64,000 nucleotides of DNA, taken from NCBI GenBank assembly GCA_963720695.1, contig CAVRGG010000001.1, forward strand, positions 372,001 to 436,000, given 5' to 3'. Position 1 is the stretch's first letter. Each line of letters opens with the position of its first letter. This document shows positions 1-8,416 of the stretch, in pieces. This stretch comes from UBA668 sp963720695 (GTDB taxonomy: Bacteria > Actinomycetota > Acidimicrobiia > Acidimicrobiales > Ilumatobacteraceae). A program made the position numbers and the translations under genes. The notes under the pieces are model-generated. The model did not search any database. It saw nothing but the letters and a program-made list of their open reading frames with translations, and was not told the DNA's origin.

Positions 1-59
1 GCGAACCCGCCATCGTCGGTCGTCTCGACGTCGCCGTCGTGATCGTGTTGCTCGTCCAT
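1..59 (-). CDS. Partial N-terminus of an unidentified acidic protein
   Basis: Only the first 19 codons lie in the window and the rest runs off the left edge. The ATG (complement of 57-59) is preceded by an AGCAGG-like ribosome site five or so bases upstream. The visible residues begin MDEQHDHDGD and are very rich in Asp, Glu, His and Thr, as in a disordered acidic or metal-chelating N-terminus. No function can be assigned. It follows the DUF5655 gene on the same strand after about 140 bp. Confidence 0.45.
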   Translation of the reverse strand, partial: MDEQHDHDGDVETTDDGGF

Positions 60-199
60 GTTCCTGCTCTCGTACAAAGGTGACGCTCCACGATACGGCC
101 GAAATGCCCTGGTCGTGCTATGGGGCGCCCGGTCGGCCGTCACGTCACCGGCGATGCCGTCCATGGATGCCCGGCGAGGGGCGTGGCTCGCGCGTCTGC

Positions 200-616
200 T
201 CACCGGAGCGCATCGTCGTACGCCTCGGTCAGCAGTTCGCAGAATGCGTCGTCGACCTCGTCGGGGTGGGCCACGTTGGCGACGTGCCAGAAGCGACCGT
301 TGTACTCGACGACCTTCCGGGTGATCGTGCGATGGTGGCCGCGTCGACGCAGGGCGAACGACACGGCGACCCATCGCTGCCGAGGGCGCAGTTCGGCGAA
401 CTTGTGCGGGTTCTTCAGGAAGATCCCCACGGACACGATGTCGGCGTGGACCGGTCCGACGGTCGCCAGATGGCCGATCACGGCGTCGAACACGGGACGT
501 TCGTGGTCCGGGCCGGTGGCGAAGTACTCGTCCAGGGTCAACCCGGGTGCGCAATCGTGCGACTGGCGCGATCGCTCGAAGAATCGACCACATTCGGGGC
601 ACGTCCAACCGCGCAT
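200..616 (-). CDS. DUF5655 domain protein with N-terminal zinc-ribbon-like motif
   Basis: This 138-residue protein starts MRGWTCPECGRFF and has a CPEC pair plus a following His and Cys (residues 6-21), which resembles a small zinc ribbon. The remainder matches the DUF5655 family, a small fold related to DUF1801-type proteins, of unknown biochemical role. I chose the ATG at 614-616 because family similarity begins there; upstream codons in the same frame read into the palindromic repeat and the opposite-strand gene. The gene is divergent from the KAS III gene, and the 141 bp between them holds repeat copy 1. Function unknown; the family assignment is by recognition of the pattern. Confidence 0.7.
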   Translation of the reverse strand: MRGWTCPECGRFFERSRQSHDCAPGLTLDEYFATGPDHERPVFDAVIGHLATVGPVHADIVSVGIFLKNPHKFAELRPRQRWVAVSFALRRRGHHRTITRKVVEYNGRFWHVANVAHPDEVDDAFCELLTEAYDDALR

Positions 617-642
617 CACCTTCAGCTTTCCACCTCCGTCAG

Positions 643-725
643 CGGCATCTGGTCCGGTCCCTTCCCGGAGTCCGGGAAGGGACCGGACCAGAATGCCGGG
701 TGGGGAGATCCCTGCCCAGAAGCCG
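643..725 (-). repeat. 83-bp palindromic dispersed element, copy 1
   Basis: In minus orientation the element runs from a CGGCTTCTGG end (716-725) to a related inverted end (643-652). It contains a perfect 21-bp inverted repeat, arms 649-669 and 671-691 around one central base. It shares length, ends and hairpin position with copies at 20012, 35895 and 43447. It sits in the divergent region between the DUF5655 and KAS III genes, so it could affect either promoter. No transposase is encoded. Confidence 0.9.
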
Positions 726-757
726 ACGGTAGGGTCGGGGGAGTGGGGGAGGTTCGC

Positions 758-1885
758 GTGGGTTCGAACGAGGTCGTCATCACGGGGACGGGGCTGTTCA
801 CGCCGCCGTACTCGATCAGCAATGCGGAGCTCGCAGCATCGCTGTCGATCGCGGTCACGGCGTGGAACGAGTCGAATGCGGCGGCCATCGAGCGCGGCGA
901 GTTGATCGCCCGCACGTTGCCCGACGCCGAGTTCATCGAGCGGGCCTCGGGAATCAAGTCGCGCTACGTGATGGAGAAGGCTGGCGTGCTCGACCCGGAA
1001 CGGCTGCGGCCGCATCTCCCGCTGCGTGGCGAGGACGAACTCGGGTTGCAGGCGGAGATGGCGCTCCCCGCGATCCACGAGGCCTTGGCGCAGGCGGGTC
1101 GCCGGCCCGACGAGGTCGACTGCGTCATCGTCGGCTGCTCCAACCTGCAGCGCGCGTATCCCGCAGTGGCCATCGAGATCCAGCACACGATCGGCGCTGG
1201 CGGTTGGGCGTACGACATGAACGTCGCGTGCAGCAGTGCGACGTTCTCGATGCAGGCCGGCGTGGACGCGTTGAAGAACGGCTCTGCGGATTGCGTGGTG
1301 GTGGTGCACCCCGAGATCACCTCCGGCCACAACAACTTCGCGCTCCGCGACCATCACTTCATCTTCGGCGATGCCTGCACGGCGATGGTGCTCGAACGAG
1401 CTGACGATGCCGTTGCCGCCGAGCAGTGGACCGTGCTCGCCGGAAAGCTCTCGACGAAGTTCTCGAACAGCATCCGCAACGACTTCGGCTACCTCAATCC
1501 CAGCGAGGACGGCGAACGCGATCCGTTCGAACTGGTCTTCCGCCAGCGGGGCCAGCAGGTGTTCAAGGAGGTGGTGCCGATGGTCGTGCGCCACATCGAC
1601 GAGCAACTGGCGTCGGCGTCGATGGAGACCGCGTCGATCCGCCGGTTCTGGCTGCACCAGGCCAACCTGAAGATGAACCAGCTCATCGCCAAGGGCGTGC
1701 TCGGTCGGGTCCCCACCGACGACGAAGCGCCGGTGATCCTCGACACGTACGCCAACACCTCCTCGGCAGGTTCGGTCATCGCGTTCCACCTCCATCGCGC
1801 CGATCTGGTCAGCGGCGACGTCGGGGTGATCTGCAGCTTCGGTGCCGGCTACAGCATCGGCAGCGTCGTCATCCAGAAGGCGTGA
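758..1885 (+). CDS. 3-oxoacyl-ACP synthase III (FabH-like, beta-ketodecanoyl-ACP synthase type)
   Basis: This 375-residue thiolase-fold enzyme should condense an acyl-CoA or acyl-ACP starter with malonyl-ACP in the cytosol. The KAS III triad is visible: Cys158 in NVACSSATF, His300 in WLHQAN and Asn333 in YANTSSAG. It is longer than typical FabH (about 320) and closer to the 370-residue type described as beta-ketodecanoyl-ACP synthase in pseudomonads. GTG at 758 is preferred because GGGGGAGG lies six bases upstream and similarity begins at VVITGTG; longer upstream reading would pass through the repeat element. It is convergent with the flavoprotein gene, with only 10 bp between the stops. It could also serve a secondary lipid pathway rather than primary fatty-acid initiation. 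Confidence 0.88.
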   Translation: MGSNEVVITGTGLFTPPYSISNAELAASLSIAVTAWNESNAAAIERGELIARTLPDAEFIERASGIKSRYVMEKAGVLDPERLRPHLPLRGEDELGLQAEMALPAIHEALAQAGRRPDEVDCVIVGCSNLQRAYPAVAIEIQHTIGAGGWAYDMNVACSSATFSMQAGVDALKNGSADCVVVVHPEITSGHNNFALRDHHFIFGDACTAMVLERADDAVAAEQWTVLAGKLSTKFSNSIRNDFGYLNPSEDGERDPFELVFRQRGQQVFKEVVPMVVRHIDEQLASASMETASIRRFWLHQANLKMNQLIAKGVLGRVPTDDEAPVILDTYANTSSAGSVIAFHLHRADLVSGDVGVICSFGAGYSIGSVVIQKA

Positions 1886-1895
1886 GCGCCCGCGT

Positions 1896-4359
1896 TCACA
1901 TCCGGATCCGCTCGTTCCGGGGGTCGTAGAGCGGACGCAGCGAGACGTGCGCGGGCCACTGGCGGTCGTCGATCTCGACGGTCCACTCGCCCTGTTCGAG
2001 CCACGCCGCGGTGAGCGGTTCGTCACCCGACGAGACCATCGCCAGTCCGACGGCGGCACCCAGGGTGTGGCCGTACGATGCCGCTCGCACGTAGCCCACC
2101 ATCTGACCATCACGGCGGAGCACCTCTGCGTGGAACATCAGTGGCTCGGGGGCGGCAACCTGAACCTGCACCAGTCGCTGCGTGAGCGGGCCGGCGTCAC
2201 GGCGGGCGACGACCGCATCGCGCCCGATGAACCCGCCCGGCTTGTCGAAGGCGATCGCGAACCCGAACCCGGCGGACAGCGGGTCGTCGGTGTTGTCGAT
2301 GTCGTGCCCGTAATCGCGATAGCCCTTCTCCATGCGCAGGCTGGCGAGCGCCTTCAACCCCGCATGGAGGAGACCGAAGGGCTCGCCGGCCGCGACGATG
2401 CGGTCGTAGACGTGCACGGCCTGCTCGGTCGGGACGTACAGCTCGTAGCCGAGCTCGCCGAGATAGGTGATGCGCACGCACAGCACGCGGGCGAACCCGA
2501 TGTCGATCTCCTTGGCAGTACGGAACGGGAAGGCGTCGTTCGACATGTCTGCGGTGGTCAGCTCCTGCACGAGCGCGCGCGACCGTGGCCCCTGCACGTT
2601 GATCTGCGCGTACGCACCGGTGACGTCGGTGACGAATGCATGAGCGTCGCCGAGGTGGCGACGAAGGTGCGCCTCGACATGACGATGAGCGGTGTCGGTG
2701 GCCACCACCAGGAAGTCGTCGTCGGCGAGTTTGGTGACGGTGAGATCCGCCTCGAGCGTGCCCCGCTCGTTGAGCCACTGGGTGTACGTGATCTGGCCCG
2801 ACGCGTTCGTTGACGGCGTTGGCGGACACGTGGTCGAGGACCGTCCCCGCATCGCGGCCCTGGACGCGGAACTTGGACATGAAGCTCATGTCCATCACGA
2901 TCACGCCCTCTCGACAGGCACGATGCTCACGCTCCCAGTGTTCCCAGAACGCGGGCCGACCCCACGTGAGCGGACCCGGGTCGGGGGTGGCACCTGGACC
3001 GGCGAACCAATCGGCGCCTTCCCAGCCGCTCACGTCCTTGAACGCGGCCCCCTGGGCCACGAGCCGTTCGTGCAACGGCGAGCGCTTCGCATCACGTGCG
3101 GTCGACAGCTGCTTGTTGGGATAGTGGCACTGATACACCATGCCCAGCGACTCGACCGTACGCGTGCGGCGGTACTCCGGATTCGACTGGTAACGCTGCA
3201 GTCGGGCCGGATCCATTCCGGTGACGTCCATGTCCGGGCTGCCGTCGACGATCCAGTGCGCCAGCATCCGCCCCAGCCCTCCACCGGTGAGGATGCCGAT
3301 CGAGTTCATCCCCGCGGCCACGAAGTAGTTGCGCACCTCGGGTGCCTCACCGACGATCGGACGCAGGTCCGGGGTGAAGCTCTCGGGTCCGCAGAAGAAC
3401 GTGCGGATGCCGGTGTCGAGACTCGTGGGCACACGACTCATCGCCGCTTCGACGTACGGCCCCATGCGATCCCAGTCGGGTTGGATCACCGTGAACGACG
3501 AGTCGTCAGGAATCCTGTCGACGTTCCATGGGGCGCACTTCGCCTCGAACAGCCCGATCATCAGGCCGCCGACCTCTTCTCGGTAGTACCCGTAGTTGCC
3601 GGGGTCCTCGATCACCGGCCACGAGGCGTCGAGGCCCTCCATCTGCTCGGTGATGAGGTAGTAGTGCTCGGCCGCCTGCAGGGGGATGTTGACGCCCGAC
3701 ATCGCACCGAGCTGTCGTGCCCACATGCCCGCGCAGTTGACGACGTACTCGCATTCGATGGTGCCGTGGTCGGTCACCACCGCGTGGACCGCACCATCGC
3801 GCTGCACGACATCGATCACGGACACGCCCTGAGCGATCGTGACGCCCTGCATGCGGGCGCCCTTGGCCATCGACATCGTCACGTCGACCGGGTTCACCCG
3901 ACCATCGCCCGCCACGTAGAAGCCGGCCAGCAGGTCGTCGGTGCGAGCCAGCGGGAACATCTCGCCCACCTCGCGAGGCGACAACTCCTGCACGTCGACG
4001 CCGCAAAACCGATTGAACGCCGACACCCGCCGGTACTCCTCGAGGCGACCTTCGTCCGCGGCGAGCTCGATGAATCCGACCGGCTTGAACCCGGTGGCGA
4101 GACCGGTTTCGGCTTCCAGCCGCGCGTACAGGTCCCGTGTGTACGTGCGGAGCTGGGTCGAGGTCTCCGACGTGCTCCCGAACGTGACCATCAGGCCGGC
4201 GGCGTGCCAGGTGGTGCCCGAGGTCAACTGGTCGCGCTCGAGGAGGACGACGTCGCTCCAACCCAGGTGCCCGAGGTGGTACGCGACCGACGTGCCGATG
4301 ACACCACCGCCGATGACGACCACGCGGGCCCGCGACGGGATCGAACTGGACAGACTCAT
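1896..4359 (-). pseudogene. FAD-dependent dimethylglycine/sarcosine dehydrogenase-like protein, single frameshift
   Basis: The reconstructed product is about 820 residues. An N-terminal DAO domain carries the dinucleotide motif VVVIGGGVIGTSVAYHL (about residues 11-27), followed by an FAO middle region and C-terminal GCV_T domains, the order found in dimethylglycine and sarcosine dehydrogenases, which demethylate methylated glycines onto FAD and tetrahydrofolate. The frame changes between about 2793 and 2812: VSANAVN is in one frame and GQITYTQWLNERG in another. The interval is 2464 nt, 821 codons plus one base, as expected for one inserted base. Both halves remain well conserved, so a base-calling error is as likely as a true break. 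The ATG at 4357-4359 has GGAGGA just upstream. Exact methylamine substrate unknown. Confidence 0.85.
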
Positions 4360-4402
4360 GGATCCTCCGGATGTGGACGGTCCATTAGAGCATGCCCGTC
4401 CC

Positions 4403-4418
4403 GGTCCGACCTCGGACC
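4403..4418. promoter_or_regulatory. 16-bp inverted repeat in a divergent intergenic region
   Basis: GGTCCGA and TCGGACC form a perfect 7-bp inverted repeat around CC, about 45 bp from each start in the 99 bp between the flavoprotein and acyl-CoA synthetase genes. The position suits an operator, but no regulator gene adjoins it and no clear promoter boxes are visible. Confidence 0.3.
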
Positions 4419-4458
4419 AGGCGGGTGTGCCCGGCGGCGCTCGCCTAGGGTGTCGCGC

Positions 4459-6018
4459 ATGAAGGAGCTCATCTATCACCGCCTCCTGTTGCCCGCCATC
4501 GATCGCAATGCGGATCGGGTCTGCGTGACGAACGCGGGATCGGGGGCGAGTTCGACCTTCTCCCAGCACTTCGAGCGGGTCACCCGCTTGATCGGCGGCC
4601 TCCAGTCGCTCGGCGTGGGTCGTGGTGATCGCTTCGCGATCATGACGCTCAACTCTGCCGAGTACCTCGAGCTGTACCACGCAGCGTTCCTCGGCGGGGG
4701 AGTGGTGAACCCGCTCAACCTTCGGCTCGCGCCGAAGGAGTTGGCGTACGTGCTGCGCGACTCGGGTACGAAGGTGTGCTTCGTCGATGGCTTCTTCGCC
4801 GGGCTCATCGACAAGGTGAAGGAGGAGGCAGGGATCGAGCACATCGTGCTCATCGGTCCGGGCGACGTCCCGCACACCGTCGGCTACGACGACCTGCTCG
4901 CGTCGGCGACCCCCAACCTTCCCGACGAGGGTGAGGAGACCGATCCCGTCGTGCTGATGTACACCGGCGGAACGACCGGTGCGCCGAAGGGTGTGTTGCT
5001 GGACCAGCGCGCCGAGATCCTCAACGCCTACCACGTGATGATGACGCTGCACATGCACCGCGGGACCGTGAACCTGATGCAGACGCCGATGTTCCACGCG
5101 GCGTCGATGTTCAGTGTGCTCGGCGGTCCCGCGCTGGGCGCCCACTCGGTCATCGTGCCGATGTTCGAGCCGACGGCGGTGATGAAGGCGGTCGAGACGT
5201 ACCAGCCGACCGTCACCGTCATGGTCCCGACCATGATCGGGCTCACGATGGCGCATGCCGAGTTCCGGCCGTCTGGCCTGGCGAGCTTCGACGACCTCGT
5301 CTACGGCGCATCGCCGATGCCGCAACCGCTTCTCGAGCGAGTGCTCGCGCTGTATCCCGACATGAACGTCTGGCAGGGCTACGGAATGACCGAGAGCAGC
5401 AGCGTGCTGTGCCTGCTCGGGCCCGACGAACACCGCAAGGGTGGGAAGTTCCTCCGTTCGGCCGGCATGCCCATGCCGGGTGTGGTGCTCAGCATCCAGG
5501 ACGAGCACGGCAACCAGTTGCGGGCGGGTGAGACGGGAGAGGTCTGCGCCCGCTCCGGCAACTACATGATCGAGTACTGGAACAAGCCCGACGCCACCGC
5601 CGAGGCGTTCCGTGGTGGCTGGTACCACACCGGCGATGCGGGGTACCTCGATGACGAGGGCTACCTCTATCTCGTCGACCGGGTGAAGGACATGATCGTC
5701 ACCGGCGGTGAGAACGTCTACTCCACCGAGGTCGAGAACGCGGTGGCGAGCCACCCGGCGGTGCTGCAAGTGGCCGTGATCGGGATCCCCAGCGAGAAGT
5801 GGGGTGAGGCGGTCCACGCCATCGTCGTGCTCAAGCCCGACGCCACCGCCACCGAAGCCGAGATCATCGCCCACACACGTGAGTGGATCGCCGGCTACAA
5901 GGTGCCCAAGAGCGTCGAGTTCCGCGTCGAACCGCTCCCGCTCTCCGGGGCGATGAAGGTGTTGAAGCGGGATCTACGCGAGCCCTACTGGGAAGGCCAC
6001 ACCCGGAAGGTCAACTGA
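4459..6018 (+). CDS. Acyl-CoA synthetase (fatty-acid/aryl CoA ligase, ANL superfamily)
   Basis: The 519-residue protein is an AMP-forming acid-CoA ligase: it adenylates a carboxylic acid with ATP and transfers it to CoA. The P-loop-like motif YTGGTTGAPKG is near residue 160, the YGMTES adenylate motif near residue 310, and the hinge region DRVKDMIVTGGENVYSTE near residue 415; the GAMKVLKRDLRE segment at the C-terminus carries the catalytic Lys. ATG at 4459 is chosen because similarity begins at MKELIYH. The sugar-acid kinase gene starts four bases after its stop, so it may head a transcript reaching the sulfatase. Substrate cannot be read from sequence; medium-chain or aromatic acids are both possible. 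Confidence 0.88.
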   Translation: MKELIYHRLLLPAIDRNADRVCVTNAGSGASSTFSQHFERVTRLIGGLQSLGVGRGDRFAIMTLNSAEYLELYHAAFLGGGVVNPLNLRLAPKELAYVLRDSGTKVCFVDGFFAGLIDKVKEEAGIEHIVLIGPGDVPHTVGYDDLLASATPNLPDEGEETDPVVLMYTGGTTGAPKGVLLDQRAEILNAYHVMMTLHMHRGTVNLMQTPMFHAASMFSVLGGPALGAHSVIVPMFEPTAVMKAVETYQPTVTVMVPTMIGLTMAHAEFRPSGLASFDDLVYGASPMPQPLLERVLALYPDMNVWQGYGMTESSSVLCLLGPDEHRKGGKFLRSAGMPMPGVVLSIQDEHGNQLRAGETGEVCARSGNYMIEYWNKPDATAEAFRGGWYHTGDAGYLDDEGYLYLVDRVKDMIVTGGENVYSTEVENAVASHPAVLQVAVIGIPSEKWGEAVHAIVVLKPDATATEAEIIAHTREWIAGYKVPKSVEFRVEPLPLSGAMKVLKRDLREPYWEGHTRKVN

Positions 6019-6021
6019 CTC

Positions 6022-7008
6022 GTGCGGGAGTGGCTGGTCACTGCCGACGACCGCACGGGTGCACTGGAAGCGGGGGCGGAGATCGCCCGATCGCTCGGCC
6101 CGACGACGGTCACGGTCGGGGTGCCTCCCGACGGCGTCGGAGTCGTCGATCTCGGGACTCGGCACCTGGCCTCTGACGACGCAGCAGCGCGCCTCGGGGC
6201 CGCACCCGTGGCTCGATGGAACGCGCACAAGATCGATTCCACCCTGCGGGGCAATTGGCTCCCCGAGCTCCGCGCCCGGCAGGTGGCGACCGGACGTCGG
6301 GTCGTGTTGATCCCGGCGTGGCCGGCGATGGGGCGGACATGTATCCGCGCCGTGGTCCATGTCCACGGCGAGCCGATCGCCGACCTCGCGCGCCTCGTTC
6401 CGGAGGCGACGGCGCTGGCCGACGCGGACCAGTTGGGGCGCTGGCTCGACGACGGCGACGGACTCGTCGGTGCGGTCGACGTCGTCGACACCGCGGCCAT
6501 GGTCGCCGTGAGCCGTGCGGTGGCTCGTCACGACGTGCTGGTCGTCGGTCCCGCCGGCCCGATCGGACAGGTGCTCGGTCAGCGCCCGTCGCTGCGGGCC
6601 GCAGTGACTACGACGCCGGTGGTGGCCGCGCCGGTTCTGGTCGTGTGCGGCAGCGCCTCCTCGGTCTCGCGTGAGCAGGTGGCCCGCCTGCGCGTCGCGT
6701 ACCCGGAGGTGACGGTGGTGTCGGGGCCGGCGCCCGACGGTGACCTCGAGCCCTCCGTGGCCGCGGGCCTCGCCGAGCGCGCGTCGGAGCGCATCCGTGC
6801 CGGATCGTTCGCCACCATCGTGATCCTCGGAGGCGACACCGCCGCCGCCGTGCTCGGTGGGGCGCCACGGTTGGTCGGCGGGACGATTCGGCCCGGGATG
6901 CCCTGGAGCCGGGACGCCGATGGTGGCGGCCCACTGGTCATCACCAAAGCGGGCGGGTTCGGTGGTCCTGACGCGTTGATCGCTCTGCTCGAACGCGAGA
7001 CTGTCTGA
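6022..7008 (+). CDS. Four-carbon acid sugar kinase (DUF1537, DtnK/OtnK family), short form
   Basis: The family phosphorylates C4 sugar acids such as D-threonate, D-erythronate or 3-oxo-tetronate with ATP. Here the N-terminal LVTADDRTGALEAG substrate-site motif, the HKIDSTLRGN motif (about residues 68-77) and the C-terminal ATP-site segments ILGGDTAAAVL and ITKAGGFGG are present. At 328 residues it is shorter than the usual 410-430. The GTG start lies four bases after the acyl-CoA synthetase stop and the pdxA2-like ATG follows one base after its own stop, implying tight coupling. Pairing with a PdxA2 homologue matches the DtnK-PdxA2 D-threonate/D-erythronate route to dihydroxyacetone phosphate; the actual sugar acid is inferred, not known. 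Confidence 0.85.
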   Translation: MREWLVTADDRTGALEAGAEIARSLGPTTVTVGVPPDGVGVVDLGTRHLASDDAAARLGAAPVARWNAHKIDSTLRGNWLPELRARQVATGRRVVLIPAWPAMGRTCIRAVVHVHGEPIADLARLVPEATALADADQLGRWLDDGDGLVGAVDVVDTAAMVAVSRAVARHDVLVVGPAGPIGQVLGQRPSLRAAVTTTPVVAAPVLVVCGSASSVSREQVARLRVAYPEVTVVSGPAPDGDLEPSVAAGLAERASERIRAGSFATIVILGGDTAAAVLGGAPRLVGGTIRPGMPWSRDADGGGPLVITKAGGFGGPDALIALLERETV

Positions 7009-7009
7009 C

Positions 7010-7963
7010 ATGCCCGCGCCGCTGGCCATCACCATGGGAGACGCATCGGGTGTCGGCCCGGAGATCGTCCTGCGCAGCTGGTGCGCGGGCGAGCTCGGCG
7101 ACGACGTCGTCATCTACGGCGACGCCGAGATCCTGCGACGCGGAGCGGCACTGCTGCACCTCACCGTGGACTGGGAGCGGCTCCCCGTGGTCGACCTGGC
7201 GATGCTGTCGGCGCAGGACCATCACCCCGGGCAGCTCGATGCCGCGTCCGGCGCGGCTGCTCGGGCGTACGTGGAACGAGCGACTCACGACGCGTTGGCC
7301 GGTGTGGTGTCCGGCATCGTCACGATGCCGATGAACAAGGAAGCGACCCAGCTCGGCGATCCGACGTTCGTCGGTCACACCGAGTTCATCGCCGGCCTCT
7401 GCGGCGCCGCCAAGGTCACGATGATGCTGACGGCTCCGACCGCCAGCGGCTCTCTGGCGGTCACGCACGTCAGCACGCACTGCTCGTTGGCCGAGGCGAT
7501 CACCCGAGTCACGATGGATCGCGTGGTCGACGTCGTGCAGTTGACCGACGACGTGCTCCGTCGCTTCCTTCCGGCACCTCGGATCGCGGTCTGTGGGCTC
7601 AACCCCCACGCGGGGGAGCACGGTCTGTTCGGTCACGAGGACATCGACCACATCGTTCCTGCGATCGCCGCGGTGCAGGCGCTCGGGATCGATGCGACGG
7701 GCCCGCACCCGGCCGACACGGTGTTCTTCCAGGCCGTCCACCGCGACCGGTACGACGCGATCGTGTGCATGTACCACGACCAGGGCCACGGTCCGATGAA
7801 GCTGCTCGCCTTCGACAGCGGCGTGAACGTCACGTTGGGGTTGCCGATCGTGCGCACCTCGGTCGACCACGGGACCGCGTTCGACATCGCGTGGACGGGC
7901 ACCGCGTTCACGGATTCGGTCCGCCACGCCGTCGCCTACGCCCGCAAACTCGTGTCATCCTGA
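7010..7963 (+). CDS. pdxA2: 4-phospho-D-threonate/erythronate dehydrogenase (PdxA2-like)
   Basis: The 317-residue protein is a PdxA-family, metal-dependent oxidative decarboxylase. MGDASGVGPEIV at the N-terminus is the family signature, and the three metal-binding histidines fall in VTHVSTHCS, NPHAGE and YHDQGHGPMK. PdxA proper acts in pyridoxal phosphate synthesis on 4-phosphohydroxythreonine. Being directly downstream of a four-carbon sugar-acid kinase favours the PdxA2 catabolic role, which converts the phosphorylated C4 acid to dihydroxyacetone phosphate and CO2 with NAD. The ATG begins two bases after the kinase TGA. No other pyridoxine gene is nearby. Confidence 0.85.
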   Translation: MPAPLAITMGDASGVGPEIVLRSWCAGELGDDVVIYGDAEILRRGAALLHLTVDWERLPVVDLAMLSAQDHHPGQLDAASGAAARAYVERATHDALAGVVSGIVTMPMNKEATQLGDPTFVGHTEFIAGLCGAAKVTMMLTAPTASGSLAVTHVSTHCSLAEAITRVTMDRVVDVVQLTDDVLRRFLPAPRIAVCGLNPHAGEHGLFGHEDIDHIVPAIAAVQALGIDATGPHPADTVFFQAVHRDRYDAIVCMYHDQGHGPMKLLAFDSGVNVTLGLPIVRTSVDHGTAFDIAWTGTAFTDSVRHAVAYARKLVSS

Positions 7964-8002
7964 CTGCCACATCCCCGTTCGGCGGGTGTTAGGTTGCGGC
8001 CC

Positions 8003-8416
8003 ATGACGCTCGGGTCCATCCGTCACCAGATCCGCATCCGACGTTCGGCCGACGACGTGTGGGCGCGAGTCGGCGACGCCGCCGGTCTGCACACCTGGTT
8101 CCCTGGCATCGAGAGCTGTCAGGTCGACGGCACCAACCGGGTCATCGTGCTCGGCTCCGGCATGCCGATGCCCGAGGAGATCCTGGTCAACGACAACACC
8201 CAGCGCCGCTTCCAGTACCGGATCACGGCGCCGATCTTCAAGCATCACCGCGGCACCATCGACGTGATCGACCTCGAGGACGGCACGTGCCTGGTCGTCT
8301 ACTCCACCGAGGCCGATCCGCGGACCATGGCGCTCACCATCGCCGGCGGCACCGCCGGCGCGCTCGACGAGCTCAAACGTCAGATGGAAGCCCCCACCGA
8401 GAACGGAATCAACTGA
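8003..8416 (+). CDS. SRPBCC/polyketide cyclase-like small protein
   Basis: The 137-residue product has the START/SRPBCC pattern: an N-terminal strand with IRIRRSADDVWARVGD, a central WFPGIESCQVDG segment, and a C-terminal helix DELKRQME. This fold holds a hydrophobic or aromatic ligand and ranges from cyclases to lipid carriers, so function cannot be assigned. ATG at 8003 is preferred to a TTG nine bases upstream. The sulfatase ATG overlaps its TGA by one base (8416), so the two are translationally coupled and may act on the same substrate. Confidence 0.75.
   Translation: MTLGSIRHQIRIRRSADDVWARVGDAAGLHTWFPGIESCQVDGTNRVIVLGSGMPMPEEILVNDNTQRRFQYRITAPIFKHHRGTIDVIDLEDGTCLVVYSTEADPRTMALTIAGGTAGALDELKRQMEAPTENGIN

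Noticed and set aside
643..725. The 83-bp elements as ordinary rho-independent terminators
   Set aside because: Copy 1 lies between divergent starts, none has a T-run, and the four share ends and exact length, which ordinary terminators do not.
200..2113. Long minus-strand reading of 637 codons across the KAS III gene
   Set aside because: Only its last 138 codons (from 616) resemble a protein family. The remainder is antisense to the KAS III gene and is Arg/Asp/His-rich, a common shadow in high-GC DNA.
2692..4458. Plus-strand reading upstream of the acyl-CoA synthetase, opposite the flavoprotein
   Set aside because: Composition is typical of an antisense shadow and protein similarity starts only at MKELIYH (4459).
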